Shown piece by piece: positions 44,996-53,348 of a stretch of 64,000 nt of DNA; position 1 is the first letter of the stretch; each line of letters starts with the position of its first letter. The DNA lies in the NCBI GenBank assembly GCA_023554445.1, contig JAMJQQ010000026.1, forward strand, positions 19,741-83,740, in the 5' to 3' direction. Source of the DNA: Carthagonibacter metallireducens. GTDB taxonomy: Bacteria > Gemmatimonadota > Gemmatimonadetes > Palauibacterales > Palauibacteraceae. The translations under genes were made by a program, and so were the position numbers. A model generated the notes under the pieces. That model did no database searches and was not told the origin of the DNA. It saw only the letters and a list, made by a program, of their open reading frames with translations.

Positions 44996-45604
44996 ATGTC
45001 GAGAATTCTGACCGTTTTCATGATTCTGGGGTTGAGCGCGCCCACCGCAGCCCCGGGCCAGGATGGGGGTTCTGAAGCCGGTGTGGTTTCAGTGGCGGAA
45101 CAGATCGAAGGAGCTTTGCTCGCCGCCCCGGCCTCTCTGCGTTCGGACGCTGAAGTTCTCGGCTCGGGAGGCGATCAACGCGACGGGGACGTGCTGACCA
45201 CACTGCGCGCCGGCACCAACGGTCTCATCTGCATCGCCGACGATCCGGAACGCGAGGGGTTCCACGCCGCATGCTATCACGAGTCGCTCGATCCGTACAT
45301 GCGACTGGGTCGCCGGGGGCGTGACCGGGGCCTGGACCGGAGCGAGATCATGGAATCCCGCTACGAGGCTCTGCGCTCGGGAGCACTCTCCATGCCGGCC
45401 TCGGCGACGCTCTTCTCGGTGAATGCGGAATCCCTGTCGGCGGCGAGACTCGACCCGCCGGCGGAAGGGCTCAGACGGCTCACCGTCGTGTATCTGCCCG
45501 GTGCAACGCTCGAGGGAACCGGACTTCCCGGACGGCCGGAAGATGGAATTCCGTGGCTGATGCTTCCGGACACTCCCTGGGCTCACATCATGATCTCACA
45601 CTGA
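44996..45604 (+). CDS. Exported protein of unknown function
   Basis: 202 aa. ATG 44996 has GGAGGAG 5 nt upstream and is preferred to ATG 44978. A signal peptide (ILTVFMILGLSAPTAAPGQ) is followed by a mature part with two cysteines (LICIADDP and HAACYHESL), LDPYMRLGRRG, and a C-terminal beta-rich part ending GIPWLMLPDTPWAHIMI. I recognise no family. The 5' region is long (~390 nt from the candidate promoter) and contains a terminator. The next gene starts 8 nt after the stop. Confidence 0.65.
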   Translation: MSRILTVFMILGLSAPTAAPGQDGGSEAGVVSVAEQIEGALLAAPASLRSDAEVLGSGGDQRDGDVLTTLRAGTNGLICIADDPEREGFHAACYHESLDPYMRLGRRGRDRGLDRSEIMESRYEALRSGALSMPASATLFSVNAESLSAARLDPPAEGLRRLTVVYLPGATLEGTGLPGRPEDGIPWLMLPDTPWAHIMISH

Positions 45605-45612
45605 GGAAGACC

Positions 45613-46353
45613 GTGCCGCAGCTCACACGACAGCAGATCGGTGGCACGCTCCTGACGGCCTTTCGCGGGGCGGGCCTGGGAGTCCGCGACCTGTTCGAAG
45701 GAAGGCAGGAGCCGGTCACCTGGTTCTTTCGCTGCCTGGCGTACGACCAGTCGGAGCTCGACATCCTCGAATCAGGCGCGCTCGACATTCTGCACGCTCC
45801 GTCGGCGCTGGTGGAGCTGGCGCTCGACGAGGTCGCGCTGGCCGGCGCCCTGATCGGACCCGGAGGCCTGGCGGCCTATCTGACCACCGAGGTTCCGGCG
45901 GAAGCGGAGGAGTCGTTCTCGCTCGAGATGGAGGAGCTGGAGCGGGAGCTGGGGCCCGGTGCCGACGATTCTGCCTTCGCCTTTCATCCGGACGTCATGC
46001 TGGGCAGCCTGGTGGTGGATGTGGCACCGCCCGCGCTCTGGCTGGAGGAGCGCGCCGCCGATCCGGAGGGGAACGAGCGACTCGCCCGACGGCTGGGAAT
46101 CATGGCTCAGGAAGTGGGGCGCGAAGCCGACGCGGTCGAGGTGCACATCGAGGGGGCGCTGGATGCGTCGGAGGAAGGTTGGGCGGACAGCGCGGCACGC
46201 GTGCGCCCGGCAGGCGTGTCGGTTCACTTCGCCTTCGACATTCCGCTCGCGGAAGCCGACGAGCGCACCCTCGCCAAGGCGTTCGACTCGGGTGCAAGGA
46301 CTTCGGCACTGGCTCTGGAAGCGATCCGGCGGGTATTCGAGCGGCTGGGATGA
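45613..46353 (+). CDS. Conserved-looking protein of unknown function
   Basis: 246 aa from GTG 45613, with AGGAAG 4 nt before it. No signal peptide or clear membrane helix. Visible features are RQQIGGTLLTAFRGAGLGVRDLFEG at the N-terminus, then a Leu/Ala/Glu-rich protein with a beta segment (VSVHFAFDIPLAEADERTLAKAF). I do not recognise it. It follows the exported protein gene by 8 nt, so the two are probably co-transcribed. Confidence 0.6.
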   Translation: MPQLTRQQIGGTLLTAFRGAGLGVRDLFEGRQEPVTWFFRCLAYDQSELDILESGALDILHAPSALVELALDEVALAGALIGPGGLAAYLTTEVPAEAEESFSLEMEELERELGPGADDSAFAFHPDVMLGSLVVDVAPPALWLEERAADPEGNERLARRLGIMAQEVGREADAVEVHIEGALDASEEGWADSAARVRPAGVSVHFAFDIPLAEADERTLAKAFDSGARTSALALEAIRRVFERLG

Positions 46354-46363
46354 GCGATCCCGT

Positions 46364-47485
46364 TCACCGGGATCTGGCGGCTCGCTGAACTTCCGGATCG
46401 TCGGTTCGGGCGTACGCAAAGAACAGCAGCTGGATCAGCGGGAACGCCAGTGCGGGCAGCCCCCACTGGTGAAGGGACCGAGCGACCTCCTTCGAGAAGA
46501 ACAGCTCTCCCGTACCCGTCAGCAGCAACCACACCGCGAGCAATGCGATACGACTCGATCCGGGCAGTAGCAACGCGAGCCCCGGCCACAGCCACATCTG
46601 GTGGTGGATCCAGCTCAGAGGTGCTGCCCAGAGGATGAATGGCACCAAGGCCAGCATGCCCAGCGCGAATCGATCACGGTCGAACGACCGCACGGTCGCG
46701 ATCCAGAGCAGTCCGGAGAGGCTCGAACCGACGAACCAGAGCGGGATCGCCAGTCCGCCGAGGGTCTCGCGATTGCGGGCGACGAGACCGAACAGCGTCT
46801 GGTTGTCTTCCTTCGGAAGATTGTGGCCGTGCACCGGGTCGGTGAGCGTGTGCCACCAGTCGGCGTACGCTGCCGGCCCTCCCAGCAGCAGCGGTAGCAG
46901 GGAGAGACCCGCCGCCACCGCCATGAATGCGACAAGTGTCCGCCTTCGCGAGTCCATCGCCGGCAGGAGGATGAAGGGGCCCCAGAACGGCTTCAGCAGT
47001 ACCATGACGGCTGCAGCTCCGCCCGATGGGGCGGGACGTCCCGTAGAGACGACGATGGCCATCAGCCAGAGCAGGAGCAGGGTCACGTTTCCCAGCTTGA
47101 GCTGCCATGCGAGGGCGGGAAGGACGAAGAGCAGTGCGAGGAACAGGGCCCCGTTCCCGAGTCCGAGCGAGGCTCGGAAGCGGCGTCCCGCATCCCAGAT
47201 CCAGAAACCGTTCAGCACCGCCCAGGAGACCTTCGCGATCGCCCAGGGAAGGAGAGCGAGCGGCGCGAAGAGCATCGCGAAGAGCGGGTGATACTTGAAA
47301 GGAGTCAGTTCAGACGGGCGGTAAACATCCGTCCATCCCCCCGCGAGGAAACGTTTTCCCGCCTGGTAGTAGACCCGGAAGTCATCCACGTACACGGCCG
47401 CCAGAGCGAGTGTGCACAGGAGAGCGACGAGGACGAGCCAGTCAGTACCTCGTGAAGCCGCCCGACTCTCGTCGGGGGGGTGCAC
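46364..47485 (-). CDS. GT87-family (DUF2029) membrane glycosyltransferase
   Basis: 373 aa from GTG 47485. About nine hydrophobic segments; the first periplasmic loop carries DDFRVYYQAGKRFLAGG and YRPSELTPFKYHPLFAM, the pattern of GT87 polyprenyl-phosphate mannose-using transferases. HGHNLPKEDNQTLFGL in a later loop is also family-like. It would transfer a sugar from a polyprenyl carrier, perhaps one charged by the GT2 enzyme at 40.5-41.3 kb; that link is speculative. It lies 17 nt downstream of the DsbA-like gene. Confidence 0.8.
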   Translation of the reverse strand: MHPPDESRAASRGTDWLVLVALLCTLALAAVYVDDFRVYYQAGKRFLAGGWTDVYRPSELTPFKYHPLFAMLFAPLALLPWAIAKVSWAVLNGFWIWDAGRRFRASLGLGNGALFLALLFVLPALAWQLKLGNVTLLLLWLMAIVVSTGRPAPSGGAAAVMVLLKPFWGPFILLPAMDSRRRTLVAFMAVAAGLSLLPLLLGGPAAYADWWHTLTDPVHGHNLPKEDNQTLFGLVARNRETLGGLAIPLWFVGSSLSGLLWIATVRSFDRDRFALGMLALVPFILWAAPLSWIHHQMWLWPGLALLLPGSSRIALLAVWLLLTGTGELFFSKEVARSLHQWGLPALAFPLIQLLFFAYARTDDPEVQRAARSR

Positions 47486-47502
47486 ACCCGCTCGCGGTGT
47501 GC

Positions 47503-48201
47503 TCAGGGAGCCTCCACTCCGCGCAGGGCCAGAACGCTGTCGACCGCTGAACGGAAACGCTCCGTGGAGACCGCTCCCCGGATGGCGATGCTGTCTCCCA
47601 CGACGAAGAAGGGTGTGCTCGTAATCCCGGATCGAACGGCCGAGTCGTAGTCCGCCACCTGCAGCGGAGCCGTTACGTCATTCCTCAGGCAGGCCTCGAA
47701 GCTCGTCTCATCCACGCCGATCTCTCCGGCCCAGCGCGTGAAAAGCTCGGTCATGTCCGGTGCTGCCGTCCATTCGGCACTTCGGTCGAACAGGAGATCG
47801 TGCATGGCCCAGAATCGTCCGGCCGCTCCGGCACAAAACGCCGCTTCCACGGCTGGCCAGGCCCTCGGGTGCGTGGAGTTCGGGAACGAGATCCACAGGT
47901 AGCGGGCGATCCCCGTGCGCACGTAGAGGCTGTCGATCGTCGGCCAGCTCTCGGCATGAAACCGGGCGCAATACGGACACTGAAAATCCGAGATCTCCAC
48001 GATCCGGATCGGTGCCGTCGAATCGCCCTTCACCCGGGCACGGTCCGCCCGCTGGAGGACGACCTCCTGCTCGGAGGGCACGACCCGGGCCGCGTCCTGG
48101 GTCCGTGCGGATGCGGGTGTCAGCAGCGAGGTGCAGAGCAATAGAAGCGCGGCCCGGATAGTGACCCGGGCCGCGTACGTCGGAAGCGAAGCGCGGCTCA
48201 C
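47503..48201 (-). CDS. Exported DsbA-like thioredoxin-fold protein
   Basis: 232 aa from GTG 48201, overlapping the bcp stop (GTGA). A signal peptide (LLLLCTSLLTPASA) is followed by a DsbA/Thioredoxin_4 domain with active site CPYC in EISDFQCPYCARFH and the cis-Pro region in ITSTPFFVVGD. Two further cysteines occur in the helical insert (AAFCAGA, FEACLR). It forms or isomerises disulfides in periplasmic proteins. Confidence 0.88.
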   Translation of the reverse strand: MSRASLPTYAARVTIRAALLLLCTSLLTPASARTQDAARVVPSEQEVVLQRADRARVKGDSTAPIRIVEISDFQCPYCARFHAESWPTIDSLYVRTGIARYLWISFPNSTHPRAWPAVEAAFCAGAAGRFWAMHDLLFDRSAEWTAAPDMTELFTRWAGEIGVDETSFEACLRNDVTAPLQVADYDSAVRSGITSTPFFVVGDSIAIRGAVSTERFRSAVDSVLALRGVEAP

Positions 48202-48656
48202 GCGGAGAGGTCCGACGCGACCTGCCCTGCGTGCTCCGCCGGCTTCACCCTGGCGTAGACCTTTTCGATCCGGCCCTCCGGGTCGATCAGGAAGGTCGAC
48301 CGGAGTATTCCCTGATACTCACGCCCGTACATCTTCTTCGTTCCCCAGGCGCCGTACGCCTCGGCGACCTGGTGATCGGGATCGGACAGGAGCGGGAAGT
48401 TGAGATCGTACTTGTCTCGAAACTTCTCGTGTGAGGCCACTCCATCCGGACTCACGCCGATCACGGTGGCATTGCTTTCCTCGAGCGCAGCCAGATTGTC
48501 GCGAAATCCGCAGGCCTCCTTGGTGCAGCCGGAGGTGTCGTCCTTGGGGTAGAAGTAGAGCACGACCCTGCGGCCACGAAGGTCGGAGAGCTTGATCGTG
48601 TCTCCGCCGTAGGTCGCGAGTTCGAAGTCAGGGGCGATATCACCCTCGTTCAGCAT
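48198..48656 (-). CDS. bcp: Thioredoxin-dependent peroxiredoxin Bcp/PrxQ
   Basis: 152 aa. Peroxidatic Cys in YPKDDTSGCTKEACGFRD, with the resolving Cys five residues later, the classic Bcp arrangement. It reduces hydroperoxides using thioredoxin. First gene of a three-gene minus-strand unit (bcp, DsbA-like, GT87). Confidence 0.95.
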   Translation of the reverse strand: MLNEGDIAPDFELATYGGDTIKLSDLRGRRVVLYFYPKDDTSGCTKEACGFRDNLAALEESNATVIGVSPDGVASHEKFRDKYDLNFPLLSDPDHQVAEAYGAWGTKKMYGREYQGILRSTFLIDPEGRIEKVYARVKPAEHAGQVASDLSA

Positions 48657-48678
48657 CGTTCACTCCCGGATCGGGGTA

Positions 48679-50112
48679 TCAGGTCTTAAGCGATTCCTGG
48701 ACGGCAGCCAGCTCGGTCTCGGCCGCCTCGATGTCTTCGTCTCTCACCCACGCGCTGCCTACCGAGAGACGCAGCACAAACCGGCCCGAGAGTTCCGTAT
48801 GCGAAAGAAACACCCGGCCACGGCGATTTACCTCTTCAAGCAGTCGGCGGTTCCAGCCGTTCCAGTCCGCCAGACTGGCGGATTCTCTGTGATCGACCGG
48901 CGGAACGGCCCTGAAGCACACCGTCGAGAAGCTCGGGGGAGCTGCAAGTTCGAATCGAGCTTCGGTCTCGACCCAATCCGCGAATCCACGTGCCAGCTCG
49001 ATATGTCGTCGCAGCATTCCGCGCAGTTCCGCGGCGCCCTGTCGCCGGAACAGGAACCAGAGCTTGAGAGCTCGAAATCGCCGGCCGAGGGGTAGCCCGT
49101 AGTCCATCAAGTTCCGGGCTTCGACGTCGGTCTCCAGGTAGGCCGGAGTGGAGTTGAGCGACCGGCGCACGGCGTCTGCGTCGCGGTAGAGCAGGACGCT
49201 GCAGTCTATGGGGGTGGTCAGCCACTTGTGGGGGTTGAGAACTATGCTGTCGGCCAGCTCCCACCCCTCGAACAGATGCTGAAGCTCCGAAAGTGCAGCG
49301 GCCGGACCGGCATATGCCGCGTCGACGTGCAGCCAGACCCCCTGTTCGGCGCAGATCCCGGCGATCTCGGCGACCGGATCGACGCTTGCCGTCGAGGTGG
49401 TGCCCAGCGTCGCGCAGACCATTATCGGGTTGTCGCCTGCCGCCCGGTCCTCCTCCAGAGTGCGCAGCAGTTTCGCAGGTTTCATCCGGAACCGGTCGTC
49501 GCTCGGGACTCGTCTGATACCGTCGAGCCCGATTCCGGCCGCGATTGCGGCCTTGTCGATGGAGGAGTGCGCCTGATCGGACTGGTAGACGCGCAGCCGG
49601 CCGCCACCGTCAGGCTGGCGCAGCCCACGCTCGCGCGTACCGGGAATCGCGCGCTCCCGGGCGGCGAGTAGCGCCGTCAAGCTCGAGCTCGATGCGGTAT
49701 CCTGCAGCACTCCCTCGAAGACCGAAGGGAGCCCTACGAATTGACGGACCCAGTCCACCATCCGGGTCTCCAGCTCCGAAGCGGCAGGCGCCGTCTTCCA
49801 CAGCATCGCATTGACGTTCAGGGCGGCAGCCACGAACTCGGCCAGAATGCCCGGATCGGATGAACTGCTGGAGAAGTATGCCAGGAACCCCGGGTGATTC
49901 CAGTGGGTCAGGCCGGGTACGATCAGTTCATCCAGGTCTTCGAGAACTGCCTCGAGCGGCTCTGGACTCTCTGGTGCCTTATCCGGCAGCCGGGCCAGCA
50001 CTTCACCTGGCGTGAGGTCTGGGAGAACGGGCAAGGATGGCAGCCGCTCCCGGTACTCCGCGATCCATCGGGCGACCCGCTCGGAGGCGGCGACAAACGA
50101 CTCACCACTCAC
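48679..50112 (-). CDS. PLP-dependent decarboxylase of the aromatic-L-amino-acid group (group II)
   Basis: 477 aa from GTG 50112. Signatures include THWNHPGFLAYFSSSSS, LQDTASSSSLTALLAAR, the Asp of HVDAAYAGPAA and the Schiff-base Lys in NPHKWLTTPIDC. The length and motifs match plant/animal-type aromatic amino acid decarboxylases (also called group II, DDC-like). Substrate may be Phe, Tyr, Trp or a related amino acid; the sequence alone does not decide. Divergent from the helicase gene. Confidence 0.9.
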   Translation of the reverse strand: MSGESFVAASERVARWIAEYRERLPSLPVLPDLTPGEVLARLPDKAPESPEPLEAVLEDLDELIVPGLTHWNHPGFLAYFSSSSSDPGILAEFVAAALNVNAMLWKTAPAASELETRMVDWVRQFVGLPSVFEGVLQDTASSSSLTALLAARERAIPGTRERGLRQPDGGGRLRVYQSDQAHSSIDKAAIAAGIGLDGIRRVPSDDRFRMKPAKLLRTLEEDRAAGDNPIMVCATLGTTSTASVDPVAEIAGICAEQGVWLHVDAAYAGPAAALSELQHLFEGWELADSIVLNPHKWLTTPIDCSVLLYRDADAVRRSLNSTPAYLETDVEARNLMDYGLPLGRRFRALKLWFLFRRQGAAELRGMLRRHIELARGFADWVETEARFELAAPPSFSTVCFRAVPPVDHRESASLADWNGWNRRLLEEVNRRGRVFLSHTELSGRFVLRLSVGSAWVRDEDIEAAETELAAVQESLKT

Positions 50113-50235
50113 GCCGCGCCCTCCTCGGCTCGCCGGTGGCTCATTACGATCGAAGTTTCTCTCATTCCGAGAGGCTACGGTTCGGGCCCGTGACTCTCAA
50201 GCTTTCCGATCGTGCGCATGCGGGGCGCGCGGGGG

Positions 50236-50241
50236 TAGGTT
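50236..50241 (+). promoter_or_regulatory. Candidate -10 element abutting the helicase start
   Basis: TAGGTT followed by G, 6 nt before the GTG at 50248. If used, the mRNA would be leaderless. No good -35 is seen. Confidence 0.35.
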
Positions 50242-50247
50242 GCGTCC

Positions 50248-52251
50248 GTGACTGAATCCGAGCACGGGGCAGGAGTGCCCCTGGACCTGCTGCTGACCGG
50301 GTGCCGAATGGCCCTCGAAGCGGAGATCCAGGCGGTAAGAGCGGATCTGGAATCCCGCGGGCTCTCGTCCCCTCTGCCTGGCAGCGGCGGACGCCGGGTC
50401 AGTCCGGCAGGTGCGCCACCGGTGTACGAATGGACCCTCCCCCCAGGGCGCTACGGAATCAGGATCGACGACGCGGTCCGCGTGGAGTCGGAACGAGGAC
50501 GAGGACTGGGGATGGTGGTCCGGCACGACCGATCGCGCGCCTCGATTCGAGTCCGCATGAACGAGTGGCTCGGACCGCACCCGGGGCCCGGCCTGCTCAC
50601 GTTCGATCCGACGTGGATCCTCGCAGCGCTGATTTCGCGTCTGCGCGAAATCGATGACGACCCGGAGAGATTCCACCCGGAGACGGCGTTGCGACTGCTG
50701 GGCCGGGAATTTCCACGGGTCGGCCGTGCCGAACCACCGGCCGATCTGGATCCGGGCCTCAACGATTCGCAGCGGGCCGCGATCTCGCGGATCCTCGGAA
50801 GCCAGGCGCAACTCGTGTGGGGGCCTCCCGGCACGGGGAAGACCCGGCTGCTGGGTGCGGCGGCGGCCGCTCTCGCCGGCGAGGGCCGGGTCCTGATCGT
50901 TGCGACGACCAACGTCGCCGTGGACGAAGCGGCTTCGAGGGTGGCTGCCTGCCTCGGTCCTGCAGCCATCGAGGCCAATCAGGTCATCCGGGTGGGGGCG
51001 GAATTCAGTCCGACCGGAGATCGGCGGCTCTCGCTGGCGGCGGCCGTGGAGCGCGCCGAGCGGCGGCAGCCTTCCCGGTTGTCGCGGTCCCTGCTCGAAC
51101 TCGAGGGCACGCTTCTGGATGGTCGCGCCCGAGCCCGCACGCCGGACCTGTCGCTGGCTGAGCGCCAGGCGAGGATCCTCGGAAGAGCCCGCGGCGACTC
51201 CGATGCCGTGCTCATGCAGAGAGCGGGTCGGCTCGGCGGCGAGATGGCCCGCGCCATGAGAGCCGGGCTCGACGAAGCTCGGGTGGTCCTGTCCACCTTC
51301 GCGAGTCTGGCCATTCGAGATGAACTCGCGGATCAGCGGTTCAACCATCTGATCGTCGATGAGGCAAGCGCCGCCCCTCTGCCGCAGGTGGTTCATGCCG
51401 CGTGTCTCGCGGATCGTTCGGCTTTCGCGTTCGGCGACTTCCAGCAGCTTCCGCCGGTCGTGCTGAGTACGGCGGCTCAGGCCCGTCGCTGGCTGGCACG
51501 CGACCTGTTCGAGGAATCGGGTGTCCTCGGTCACGGAGACGGTGACGGTCTGCCATCCCCGAAGGATGGCCTGTGCTCGATGCTCGAGGAGCAGTATCGC
51601 ATGCGCCCCCCGATCCGAGCGCTGGTCAGCGACCTGTTCTACGGTGGAAGGCTGAGGGACGCAGCTACCATCGGGCCCACTGAATCGGCCGCTCCCGCTT
51701 TGATTCTCCTCGAGAGCGGAAATCTGGATCCACAGGTGTCCCGCGTGGATGGCTCGAGGGAGAATGAGGTTCACGTGGAGGCCATCCTCCAGCTTCTGGA
51801 GGTGCTGGGACGAGAGGGCGTGACTGATGTCGGAGTCGTGACTCCGTACCGGGCTCAGACGCGTTCGTTGTGGCGCGGCGTTCGGGGCCGTCTGGGACAG
51901 GCCGCGCCCGTCGGATTGGAGATCAGCACGATTCACCGGTTCCAGGGGCGTGAGAAGGCGGTGGTGATCCTCGATACCGTGGATGCTCCGCCCGGGTCGA
52001 GCTGGTTCCTGAACGAACGCCGGAACACGGATCTCCCGAGGTTGTTGAATGTGGCCCTGTCGCGAAGCCGGGACCTGTTGATTCTCCTCGGCACCACATC
52101 CGGACTGCAGCGAACGCTGCCCGGCGAGGCGCTGCTGAATCGTGTGATGGCACGAGTGGCGGAGAACGGGGTGACCATCGACGCGAGTCGTCCGATCGAT
52201 GTCGCACCGATCGTCCGCGCCGCCCGGATCGGCGCAATTGCTCCTGATTGA
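50248..52251 (+). CDS. UPF1/Dna2-like superfamily 1 helicase
   Basis: 667 aa from GTG 50248. After a ~160-residue N-terminal domain come all SF1B motifs: LNDSQRAAISRIL (Q), WGPPGTGKTRLL (I), HLIVDEASAAPLP (II), FAFGDFQQLPPV (III), LEEQYRMRPPI (IV), VVTPYRAQTR (V region), STIHRFQGREKAVVI and LLNVALSRSRD (VI). It should be a 5'-3' DNA or RNA helicase. It resembles stand-alone bacterial relatives of IGHMBP2/UPF1, whose roles are mostly unknown. Confidence 0.9.
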   Translation: MTESEHGAGVPLDLLLTGCRMALEAEIQAVRADLESRGLSSPLPGSGGRRVSPAGAPPVYEWTLPPGRYGIRIDDAVRVESERGRGLGMVVRHDRSRASIRVRMNEWLGPHPGPGLLTFDPTWILAALISRLREIDDDPERFHPETALRLLGREFPRVGRAEPPADLDPGLNDSQRAAISRILGSQAQLVWGPPGTGKTRLLGAAAAALAGEGRVLIVATTNVAVDEAASRVAACLGPAAIEANQVIRVGAEFSPTGDRRLSLAAAVERAERRQPSRLSRSLLELEGTLLDGRARARTPDLSLAERQARILGRARGDSDAVLMQRAGRLGGEMARAMRAGLDEARVVLSTFASLAIRDELADQRFNHLIVDEASAAPLPQVVHAACLADRSAFAFGDFQQLPPVVLSTAAQARRWLARDLFEESGVLGHGDGDGLPSPKDGLCSMLEEQYRMRPPIRALVSDLFYGGRLRDAATIGPTESAAPALILLESGNLDPQVSRVDGSRENEVHVEAILQLLEVLGREGVTDVGVVTPYRAQTRSLWRGVRGRLGQAAPVGLEISTIHRFQGREKAVVILDTVDAPPGSSWFLNERRNTDLPRLLNVALSRSRDLLILLGTTSGLQRTLPGEALLNRVMARVAENGVTIDASRPIDVAPIVRAARIGAIAPD

Positions 52252-52289
52252 CCACCGGAATCCGGCGGCCAGCCTCAACTCCAGGCATC

Positions 52290-52303
52290 ATTTTTTAAAA
52301 AAT
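52290..52303. promoter_or_regulatory. AT palindrome, possible UP element
   Basis: A perfect 14-nt palindrome, six T then six A flanked by A and T. It is striking in a GC-rich genome and lies about 23 nt upstream of the -35 at 52327. It could boost transcription like an UP element, or help end helicase transcription. Confidence 0.45.
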
Positions 52304-52326
52304 CTGGTCTTCAGCGGCAAAATGGC

Positions 52327-52355
52327 TTGACGGGACAATTCGTGCTTTTTAGTTT
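52327..52355 (+). promoter_or_regulatory. Strong candidate promoter of a structured RNA
   Basis: TTGACG (52327-52332), 17-nt spacer, TAGTTT (52350-52355) followed by TG. This matches both sigma70 and the TAnnTTTG element known from Bacteroidota. Initiation is expected near 52362. Confidence 0.6.
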
Positions 52356-52361
52356 TGTATC

Positions 52362-52608
52362 GTGCCCTTGAGGAGGCACCGGCGGTCATGAACGGCGCCG
52401 TGCCGGAACAGCGACGTCAGGTCGCTCGATGTGGCGGGACGATTCTCTCTGGAGAGCCGAAACGGCACACAGCTGATCGAGCGGAGGGACCCAGACCTGT
52501 CGGATTCTGGAAGGAAAGCGCAACCGACCAGAAACAGCGCTACGACGCGGAAAAGATATCCTCTCTCAACCCCCGCCGCTCTTCGGAGCGAGCGGGGGTT
52601 GAGTTTTT
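52362..52608 (+). ncRNA. Candidate structured small RNA (~245 nt), family not recognised
   Basis: It is bounded by its own promoter and a very strong terminator. Hairpins read by eye: GTGCC/GGCAC (52362-52379), AGCGAC-loop-GTCGCT (52410-52426), GTCGG/CCGAC (52499-52528) enclosing a GGAA loop, and the terminator. TTGAGGAGG near the 5' end (52368-52376) can also pair with CCTCTCTCAA (52560-52569), which would close the molecule or compete with the terminator. No match to tmRNA, RNase P RNA, SRP RNA or a riboswitch that I can recall; 6S RNA is possible. It could be a dtd leader instead. Confidence 0.5.
52565..52608 (+). terminator. Strong intrinsic terminator
   Basis: CTCAACCCCCGC (52565-52576) pairs with GCGGGGGTTGAG (52592-52603), 12 perfect pairs. 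Inside is a second stem CGCTC/GAGCG capped by a TTCG tetraloop. TTTTT follows at 52604-52608. Confidence 0.9.
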
Positions 52609-52910
52609 CCAGCCTGTTCATCCCGGGTCTCGAAGCGGCGCCTTCACGGTCGACCATCCATTGCCTGTCACTCGTTCATTCTTCGAGTGTCCCGTGGCCA
52701 GCGAGCGATCCGGCACGTCTCGAAGCGGGATGACCGGAAGTGAGAGTTTTGAAAAACAATTGTGGAGAGTGCGTGGACAACATGTGGAAAAAGAGGTAGA
52801 AAGGCCTGTCGAGAGCGCCGGGGAGATGGTTGACGGGGCAGACGGGTTTGTGCACATCGCTGTTGATTGTCGAAGGCAGGCAGGGGGGTCGAGCAGGGGA
52901 GAGGTCGGGA

Positions 52911-53348
52911 ATGAGAGTCGTCGCACAACGGGTCCGCGAGGCGGCCGTCACCGTAGACGGTGACGTGGTGGGCGAGATCGGACGGGGCCTGCTGATCCTG
53001 GCGGGTTTCGCGCCGGAAGACGAGGAGAGCACGTTGGAATGGATGGCAGCTCGCCTCCTCGGCCTGCGCGTGTTCCCCGACCGGGAGGGGCGAATGAATC
53101 TCGACGTCGGCGATGCCGGTGGAGAACTCCTCGTGGTCTCGCAGTTCACCCTGTACGGGGACTGCTCCAGGGGGCGGCGTCCCAGCTTCATCTCGGCAGC
53201 GCCGCCGGAGCTGGCTGCCGAATTGTACCGGCGTTTCATCGACATCTGCCGGCGTGGGACGGTGCCCGTCGCAGAGGGACGCTTCGGAGCGATGATGGAG
53301 GTTCGCCTTGTTAATGATGGACCCGTGACCCTCGTGATCGAACGATGA
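52911..53348 (+). CDS. dtd: D-aminoacyl-tRNA deacylase Dtd
   Basis: 145 aa from ATG 52911, the exact family length. It frees D-amino acids from mischarged tRNA. Conserved parts: MRVVAQRVREAAVTVDG, the active-site SQFTLYGD, GRRPSF, and the C-terminal NDGPVTL loop. It overlaps maf by 4 nt (ATGA). Confidence 0.95.
   Translation: MRVVAQRVREAAVTVDGDVVGEIGRGLLILAGFAPEDEESTLEWMAARLLGLRVFPDREGRMNLDVGDAGGELLVVSQFTLYGDCSRGRRPSFISAAPPELAAELYRRFIDICRRGTVPVAEGRFGAMMEVRLVNDGPVTLVIER

Larger units (their letters stand above)
52252..52910. other. 659-nt region without protein gene
   Basis: It contains an AT palindrome, a strong promoter, a structured RNA candidate and a strong terminator (all listed separately), then about 300 nt up to dtd in which I find no further clear signal. 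The frame open from 52388 to 52963 crosses the terminator and is not credible as a gene. Confidence 0.6.

Noticed and set aside
50197..52278. 693-codon minus-strand open frame
   Set aside because: Opposite the helicase, which has every SF1 motif on the plus strand.
52499..52528. GGAAGGAA hairpin resembling the SRP RNA tip
   Set aside because: The diagnostic asymmetric loop sequence (AGCAGCC side) is absent, so it is not SRP RNA by eye.
52388..52963. Open frame inside the candidate RNA, with GAGGAGG before an ATG
   Set aside because: It runs straight through a strong terminator and into dtd in another frame; the translation has no family-like features.
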